Origin: Discostella pseudostelligera
Lineage: Eukaryota; Bacillariophyta; Thalassiosirophyceae; Thalassiosirales; Thalassiosiraceae
Direction: 5' to 3'
Assembly (NCBI GenBank): GCA_036940085.1
Contig: JALLBK010000983.1
Location: forward strand, 1 to 12,482
Length of the DNA: 12,482 nucleotides
Shown here one piece after another: positions 6,818-12,482 of this stretch. Position 1 is the stretch's first letter. Every line of letters starts with the position of its first letter. The position numbers were made by a program, and so were the translations under genes. The notes beneath the pieces are model-generated. The model saw nothing but the letters and a program-made list of their open reading frames with translations. It was not told where the DNA came from and made no database searches.

Positions 6818-9800
6818 ATGGTCGCCGCCTCCTCATCAAATGAGAACAAGGCCGCTGCCACCAACATTTTCGGCACCGAGCGTCTCGTCCTCCTCCACTC
6901 TCCCGATCCTATCGATCTCGGCCTACGTCTCGAATATTCGCCCATCGATGGTCGCGTGCGCATTGTCTACACCGAAGAGGACGACAACAATACCGATCAA
7001 CACATTATCATTAATAATGGTGTCGTGGAGGGTACAGTCCACAATGGCGATGTCGTCGTCGAGGCCGCGGGTGTCAATATGCGTAAACCAATTAGTGATC
7101 ACATGTGGAAATTAACCGAGGGGTTGATGAAGGTGGCACCTCGCCCTATTGAGATTATTGTCGCTACCATGATGGAGAAGAGCGGAGAGGATGATAATGG
7201 GGCAGTGACGACGGCGAATGCCGTCGCGTCCGAGATGGATCCCGATGGCATGGCCAGTGTCTATGGAGCCAGTGTCTGTGGAACCTACTATCAATTGGAA
7301 ATGGGGGAGAATGCACAGACTACGGATGCGATGATACATCACTTACCGGGAGAATATAGTACAGACGAAGAGGAAGATGGCGACGAGCAACTGTATCCCG
7401 AAGTGGTTCACAATCCATTTGAAGATGTGGATCGGTTCGGAACGGAGCGACGCATTATATTTCATACCCAATCACTCGGAGTGAAATTGCATCGATCAGC
7501 GTCAGAGGGGATTGTACACATCCTTACGGTAACTCCCTACAAACCCTTTGATGCCAATGATGCGCATGTCGACAATAATACCCCAATGCGTGAAGGACCA
7601 GACAATGGATATCTCGAGGCGGGGGATACCATCTTCGAGGTGGGCGGTGTGGATCTCCGTGGTAAGGTCATTGGGAAGCTCGAATGGGCCGATATGGTCC
7701 ACTTTATTAAACATGTGCATCGACCACTGGATATGGTTGTGGCGAAGGATAAGTTGTTTACCTTGGAACGAGCCGGCGTGACCAAGGATGTTGCTGATGA
7801 TCTCAGCAATGCGGAAGTGGAAGAGATGGATGGTCGAGTAGTAGGAGATGTGGAGGACAAGGAGGATAACGGGGAACAACGCGATGATCCAGAGACCAAC
7901 AATGAAAACCACGGATACTCACATATGTTGGACAATACCTGCTTCAATATCGCCGTGGATGATATTTGCAACCTTCCATGCGGTGGGGGCAAATGTAGCA
8001 CTATTCCCAGTTCGCCCACGAGAGCGGACAATTCGTGGATTAAGCAAACCCTACCAGAAACGAAAGTCCACCCATGGAACAAAAAGGCTGATGATAATGA
8101 CGATGATATGGAATCCGTCATTGCGGTTTCTGTGGTGAATAAGAAGTATGAACCATCGATTACGAGCATCTTTGACGAAGAAGAACAGAATGTTGTATCA
8201 CCCAACAACGACAACGATGCAAAAGCAGACTCGACTCCTACTAGAGTGCAATTCTTTTCACGAACTGGCCCCACGGGCAAACCTATGGTGCCTGTATCTC
8301 CTGTGACGACAACATCAGCACCCTCAGGAAATCCTGCTGTCGAATCAGGAGATGCCGAAAAGAAGTTGACAGTGTCTCAACTTCGTGAAATGTTCTCACC
8401 CATCCAAAGCGTGGCTCTGGGAGGTAGTACTACATCGATTGCCAATACCGACGATGATGCCATTGGGACTCCTATTCTAAAGCCCAATGCACGTGCACCA
8501 TACGAACAGGAACAAGCGAACAGGGCGCAGATGAATGGCCTATTCTCTCCAATCGTTCAGGAAGATGGGACACCAAAACCACCCCACGAAGATACAGCCG
8601 ATGTCGTTGAAGAGACACTCAATTTTGATGCGATACGGAATGCTCCCGCTCCAGACTCTCCCGGAGACTGGAGCACGAAGAGCCCTCTTTCTGATAAGAG
8701 TATTGGAAGTCCTGTTCCGGAGTCGGGTGTTGCGGATGTCATCATGTCGGAAGCGAGAAATGACGTAGCTGTGGGAGATATGACGCAATCAATGATACAC
8801 GACGATTGTTTGGTCGAAGTTGTCTCTCCACCTCCAAAAAACAGCAACATTGTCATGGAACAGGCAGCAGAGACCAATGTTGATGAAGGACCCAGCAACG
8901 TTGCGAAGGAAATATCGAGACCGGACGATAATCTTGGAGATGCTGCGGAAACAATAATGCATGAAGATTGTTTGGTTAAAGATGTTTCTCCACCTCCAAT
9001 GCACACCAATACTGGCAAGAAAGAAGTGGTACTAGTTCCTACTATTGCTCAAGCACCCAGCAGCGATGCAAAGTCAGAACTCAGGCCTCATATGCCATTC
9101 TATGCACGAACTCATCCCAAGGGCAAATCCAGTGTCGTCCAGCAAACATCTCCTGTGAGGACAAGCCCCATTGTACGAACTGCGGTAGCACCAGAGATCC
9201 GAATTCAAGCACCCACTCCCGAACCATCTACTCCCCACCCCAATGACGAGACTAATGACTCTTCGTTCCACAGTACAGTCCTACATGATTTGAAGGACGA
9301 GTTTCACTCTCGCGATACGGCTCTTCATTCGCCGGAAAGTCGGGATGATCGTGCAGAGGAGGCTCCTTCCAAAACGAAGCCTGGAGTTGATTCTTTGATG
9401 AGGAACCCATCACGCTCGGAGTGGGTACTTCATCAGCATAAGGAGAGACATGACCTATCGCCCACTGGATCCACCGTCAGCGTGGAGGATAAAACCACAT
9501 CCGCGAAAAAGTCAAGTGCCGACGCTACCTTCTTCACCGAACGCTTCTTCCACACAATGGACGCCGCTGATTCTCCATTCGTCGGGAACATCAAGTTTGC
9601 CACACCCAACCAAAGAGTTCCTGCATCGGCATTATTCTCCGAGGCATTTCTTGTCCAGAAACCGGGGACTACCAGCAATAGTCTCAACAATGAACCGATC
9701 AATGTTCGGTGGGTACAAACCGACAGTCCATTGTTTGTTACAAAGAAACAGATTGATGAGCACGTGGATGATGGAGTGGTGAAGAAGGACAACGTTGGAG

Positions 9801-10417
9801 CGTTGCCATCATCCTCTTACCATGAATCTCGTTCATCATCGAGGACCAAGCCGCCGAGCAGTACGGATGATGACCTCCTTCCAAATCCTGATGTGAAGAG
9901 ATTCAACAACCTCTCTGCATTCGACATGACGAATTTAGAAGGAGGGTTGTCGTTAATAGACTGCGACCCAGACTCAGAGAGTCCGAGCTTTGAGTTGAAT
10001 GACACAATTGTGTACGCTGACAGTACCGAAGAAGCCCAGAAGCAGTGTTGTACGATGAGCAATCTATGTGGTAGCGACACCATGTTCGAGGGACTTGTGC
10101 AAAACTGCATCGACATTGATTCCCATCGTCAAATGAAGGAGAGGGTGAATAAGATTCCATCTCCCCGAAGGAAGAACTTATTGGAGAGAATTCGAAACAA
10201 AAAAAAGAAGAACAAGCTGGACAGCATGAAAAATGAATACGGAAATCTGGGTGATGACGGTGAAGAAGACAAAAATAATAATGACAAGCAGAAAGAAGGG
10301 AAGATGAAGAGAATTCGAAAGGCGAAAGTTCAGTTAACCTTTCAAAATATGCGTGGTCAAACAATGGCATCGGCCAATCAATTTGCGCTCTTCATGGACG
10401 ATGAGATTAGTTTTTGA
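6818..10417 (+). CDS. Large protein with two PDZ-like domains, Ser-Pro-rich disordered body and basic C-terminus
   Basis: A single exon encodes 1199 aa. The PDZ-like domains are at about 18-117 and 207-309. Both begin FGTER, have a carboxylate-binding-loop-like segment (DLGLRL; SLGVKL) and a GD-x-[VI]-x-E-x-x-G-V turn (NGDVVVEAAGV; AGDTIFEVGGV), and end in PRPIEIIVA or HRPLDMVVA. From about 320 to 1100 the protein is low in hydrophobics and rich in Asp, Glu, Ser and Pro, with many SP/TP sites, including SPVR and SPRR that fit CDK consensus. Internal repeats occur around 659-727 and at 478-488 / 760-770. Residues 1115-1180 are strongly basic (RNKKKKNK, KMKRIRKAKVQ), suggesting nuclear localisation or acidic-partner binding. 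The C-terminus ends EISF. A scaffold or adaptor role is inferred; no enzyme domain is seen. I chose the ATG at 6818 (ataaccATGG); the frame is open upstream only through non-ATG codons. Confidence 0.85.
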   Translation: MVAASSSNENKAAATNIFGTERLVLLHSPDPIDLGLRLEYSPIDGRVRIVYTEEDDNNTDQHIIINNGVVEGTVHNGDVVVEAAGVNMRKPISDHMWKLTEGLMKVAPRPIEIIVATMMEKSGEDDNGAVTTANAVASEMDPDGMASVYGASVCGTYYQLEMGENAQTTDAMIHHLPGEYSTDEEEDGDEQLYPEVVHNPFEDVDRFGTERRIIFHTQSLGVKLHRSASEGIVHILTVTPYKPFDANDAHVDNNTPMREGPDNGYLEAGDTIFEVGGVDLRGKVIGKLEWADMVHFIKHVHRPLDMVVAKDKLFTLERAGVTKDVADDLSNAEVEEMDGRVVGDVEDKEDNGEQRDDPETNNENHGYSHMLDNTCFNIAVDDICNLPCGGGKCSTIPSSPTRADNSWIKQTLPETKVHPWNKKADDNDDDMESVIAVSVVNKKYEPSITSIFDEEEQNVVSPNNDNDAKADSTPTRVQFFSRTGPTGKPMVPVSPVTTTSAPSGNPAVESGDAEKKLTVSQLREMFSPIQSVALGGSTTSIANTDDDAIGTPILKPNARAPYEQEQANRAQMNGLFSPIVQEDGTPKPPHEDTADVVEETLNFDAIRNAPAPDSPGDWSTKSPLSDKSIGSPVPESGVADVIMSEARNDVAVGDMTQSMIHDDCLVEVVSPPPKNSNIVMEQAAETNVDEGPSNVAKEISRPDDNLGDAAETIMHEDCLVKDVSPPPMHTNTGKKEVVLVPTIAQAPSSDAKSELRPHMPFYARTHPKGKSSVVQQTSPVRTSPIVRTAVAPEIRIQAPTPEPSTPHPNDETNDSSFHSTVLHDLKDEFHSRDTALHSPESRDDRAEEAPSKTKPGVDSLMRNPSRSEWVLHQHKERHDLSPTGSTVSVEDKTTSAKKSSADATFFTERFFHTMDAADSPFVGNIKFATPNQRVPASALFSEAFLVQKPGTTSNSLNNEPINVRWVQTDSPLFVTKKQIDEHVDDGVVKKDNVGALPSSSYHESRSSSRTKPPSSTDDDLLPNPDVKRFNNLSAFDMTNLEGGLSLIDCDPDSESPSFELNDTIVYADSTEEAQKQCCTMSNLCGSDTMFEGLVQNCIDIDSHRQMKERVNKIPSPRRKNLLERIRNKKKKNKLDSMKNEYGNLGDDGEEDKNNNDKQKEGKMKRIRKAKVQLTFQNMRGQTMASANQFALFMDDEISF
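8792..8998 (+). repeat. Internal coding repeat, HDDCLVEVVSPPP / HEDCLVKDVSPPP
   Basis: Two copies inside the PDZ-like gene, 8792-8836 (from residue 659) and 8954-8998 (from residue 713), spaced exactly 162 nt or 54 codons. Eleven of the fifteen residues are identical at aligned positions or swapped within MI/IM. The match extends upstream to a GD.x.[QE][ST] segment. Conservation within disordered sequence suggests a duplicated short linear motif, possibly a phosphorylated SPPP docking site. Confidence 0.75.
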
Positions 10418-10640
10418 TGAGAACTGTATATTTTAATGGAACCATTTGTCTTCTACTTGTACTTTCTGCTAACTCTCTGAGGACCTCAGCCGTCGCCAAT
10501 AATTATTAATCGACATCAAAGTGTGGATTCCGATCTTTGTGAATGAATTGCCCGTTGATGTAGATACATCATGGAGAATCCAGACAATACGGCATATTAT
10601 GCATGCCTCATTGAGGAGCAGGTTACCAGCCAGCCGCGTT
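10418..10640. other. Short convergent intergenic region
   Basis: This 223-bp stretch separates the stops of the PDZ-like and LRR genes, which converge. It must hold both 3' UTRs and polyadenylation sites. I see no clear signal, repeat or ORF. Confidence 0.5.
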
Positions 10641-12482
10641 TTAGAAGAGCAGCCATGTCATGCTTCGAAAAAGTTCATACATGACCGAGAATCCAGAATA
10701 ATCTCTGCCAATCCACTCAATTACGTTCGGCATCATAGTCGTACAAATGTCCACAAAGGTAGTACTAATGTTCGCGCTACCTGAAAAGAAATACTTGAGG
10801 ATCTTTGTACGGACCACTTCTGCCTTGTTTTCGTGTCGGTTTATTTGCAACAGAGATTCTGTTTTGAGATCAAATTGAAGATATTGAGGAACACCGTATC
10901 GGATTTCCACAATTTCGTACAAGGTGTGATTCGATGAGACAATATCGGAAATACTTGAGTTGTTGCATAGGACTTTGTTGAAGGCCTCCCACGCACGCGG
11001 ATGAATCTCAGGGTCTTCGTCGTCGTTAAACAAATTCAATACCTCCAAGGTGGTGTTCTTTGTCAGTTCCAAAGCTTTACCGAAACGTCTAACATAATTG
11101 CTATTGAAGCGGGTCCTATACCCCGAAGTGCCAAGTCGTATGACTTTTAGTGTTGTTGACAGCAAAGCTCTAGCGAATCCCCGCCACCCATCAAAGGTGA
11201 TCAAATCATTTCCCCGAAGTGTAAGAGTATCAATTTTCCTGGTCTTGGCTAGCAATCTGATCAGCATCGCTGCCCCCTCATCATCAATATTGTTACCATC
11301 AAGAAACAGACCCTCCGCAGAAGATCGTGCATTCATCAACGAACGAAAGAATGCCCTCCAGCCAGTAGCTGAAATAGATACGTTATTCTTCATATCCAAC
11401 ACCTTCAAGGAAGTGCACGGAACAAGCGATTTGACCAAGAGTAGAGCCCCATCATCATCAATGTTGTTATTACCGACAAAAAGTAATTCAAGAGAGATTT
11501 CGGAATCTAACAACTGCCGAAAGCACCGAATCCAACCGGCCGATGTGATGGATATGTTGGTATTCATGTCAAAAATCTTCAATGCAGAGTTTCTCGCCAA
11601 AGCTGATACAGTTGCAATTGCACCTTCATCATCGACGTTAGAATCACAAAGGCGGAATTCTTCCATAGTCGATGATAGGAATCCGGATGACAATCCACGC
11701 CATCCGTCTGATGAAATCGACACGTCGTGAGACAAATCAAGACTCTTCAATTTCAATGAATTGTTCACAGTCATTGAGTTTCCCAAAGAGATGGCCCCTT
11801 CATCTCCAACATTGTTATTTCCCAAATCGATTTTTTCTACGGAGCAAATGGGATTTGACAAATAGTAGGTTGAGAAGATATGCCAGCCATTTGGAGTTAT
11901 GAGCTTCAGGTCCGATAGATCCAATTCCTTAATAGTAGTGTTATTCATCAAGCCTCTGGCGAGGATCTCGATGCACTCGTCATCATTCGTCACAAGTTTC
12001 AAACGTTGCATCTTGCTTGCGGGAGAGTTCAGTAGCCTGCCAAGTGCGGCGCTCCCTTCCCTTCCAAATTCGTTACGAGTAAGGTACAGATCCAAAAGGA
12101 AGCACAACCCTTGCATGGCGGTCAATGCATTGATGAGATCAGCTGCACACTTATCTCCTAGATGACTACAGGAAACATCGATCCGCTCTAGGTGAATCGT
12201 CTTGTATTCCGATAATGCTGAAATGAGGGAGGGGATAGTCTTCGGAACATTCGACCCAGATATTTCAACACAGCGAAGGTTGTCATTATGCTCCAAGAAG
12301 GGGGCAAGAATTGCAAAAATATCCAGCCGAGCGTAGTCTAACTGCACTAATGCCAAATGTTCAATTGACCGATTCTCTGCGACCCGCTTGAAGAATGATG
12401 ACACATCACCAAAGCCAGCGTATGCCGCGGGATCATCAATTTTCAACGTTCGTAAAAATTTGCTCCTTCCGATTGCACCAGC
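10641..12482 (-). CDS. Leucine-rich repeat protein, RNI-like, N-terminus beyond the window
   Basis: The frame is open from the window edge (first visible residues AGAIGRSKFLRTLKIDD) to TAA at 10641, giving 613 visible aa, so the gene is partial at its 5' end; no ATG is needed inside the window. I can delimit about 17 LRRs of 26-34 residues of ribonuclease-inhibitor type. In the middle, two kinds alternate to make a unit of about 57 residues: LKxLDMxxNxSIxxxGW and LExLFxxxNNIDDEGA. The repeats end near LEVLNLFNDDEDPEIH, followed by a C-terminal cap of about 115 residues with SSNHTLYEI, NKAEVVRTKILKYFF and MMPNVIEWIGRDYSGFSVMY. Such caps on GW/DDEGA LRR proteins are familiar from centric diatoms. 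A binding or scaffold role is likely; the ligand is unknown. No signal peptide or membrane segment is visible in this part. Confidence 0.9.
   Translation of the reverse strand, partial: AGAIGRSKFLRTLKIDDPAAYAGFGDVSSFFKRVAENRSIEHLALVQLDYARLDIFAILAPFLEHNDNLRCVEISGSNVPKTIPSLISALSEYKTIHLERIDVSCSHLGDKCAADLINALTAMQGLCFLLDLYLTRNEFGREGSAALGRLLNSPASKMQRLKLVTNDDECIEILARGLMNNTTIKELDLSDLKLITPNGWHIFSTYYLSNPICSVEKIDLGNNNVGDEGAISLGNSMTVNNSLKLKSLDLSHDVSISSDGWRGLSSGFLSSTMEEFRLCDSNVDDEGAIATVSALARNSALKIFDMNTNISITSAGWIRCFRQLLDSEISLELLFVGNNNIDDDGALLLVKSLVPCTSLKVLDMKNNVSISATGWRAFFRSLMNARSSAEGLFLDGNNIDDEGAAMLIRLLAKTRKIDTLTLRGNDLITFDGWRGFARALLSTTLKVIRLGTSGYRTRFNSNYVRRFGKALELTKNTTLEVLNLFNDDEDPEIHPRAWEAFNKVLCNNSSISDIVSSNHTLYEIVEIRYGVPQYLQFDLKTESLLQINRHENKAEVVRTKILKYFFSGSANISTTFVDICTTMMPNVIEWIGRDYSGFSVMYELFRSMTWLLF

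Noticed and set aside
7537..8280. 247-residue open frame on the minus strand
   Set aside because: It is antisense to the PDZ-like gene, has a low-complexity Ser-rich product, and overlaps the second PDZ-like domain on the coding strand.
11098..11730. 210-residue open frame on the plus strand
   Set aside because: It lies antisense within the LRR gene, in a region whose minus-strand product has clear LRR repeats. Its own product has no domain and its start and end do not match any gene boundary.

Overview
The window reads as nuclear DNA of a unicellular stramenopile, most likely a centric diatom of the Thalassiosirales type. The reasons are compact genes with short GT-AG introns (76-133 nt, all phase 0), a eukaryotic ribosomal protein eL32, and an LRR protein whose GW.../DDEGA repeats and C-terminal cap resemble the LRR proteins expanded in centric diatoms. 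There are also secreted cysteine-rich precursors with an R-x-L processing motif like that of diatom biosilica and cell-wall proteins. The taxon is inferred from protein style only. The DNA is an assembly: a single N sits at 6683 between two identical 59-bp blocks.

Layout. Positions 422-2957 hold a head-to-tail tandem pair of paralogous secretory genes. Each encodes a signal peptide, an acidic pro-region ending in RFL, a 16-cysteine domain and a hydrophobic C-terminal tail that looks like a GPI-attachment signal. Neither paralog is a single open frame: the first needs two exons and the second three. Both have a short upstream ORF that stops at, or 6 nt before, the main ATG. Convergent to them on the minus strand is eL32 (3506-3916). 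It shares a 467-bp divergent promoter region with an MDR-superfamily oxidoreductase (4384-6011, two exons). After about 800 bp of non-coding sequence containing the assembly scar comes a 1199-aa intronless protein (6818-10417). It has two PDZ-like domains, a long Ser-Pro-rich disordered body with internal repeats, and a basic tail. The last gene (10641-12482, minus) is a ribonuclease-inhibitor-type LRR protein whose N-terminus lies outside the window.

How the genes relate. Nothing indicates an operon or a shared pathway; this is an ordinary diatom gene neighbourhood. The part most worth attention is the tandem pair of cysteine-rich, probably GPI-anchored surface proteins, for which I recognise no named family. 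Their conserved 16-cysteine pattern, differing exon structure, possible intron-retention switch between anchored and released forms, and upstream ORFs make a testable set. Four of the five visible start codons share the context A(A/C)CC-ATG, which supports the chosen starts.
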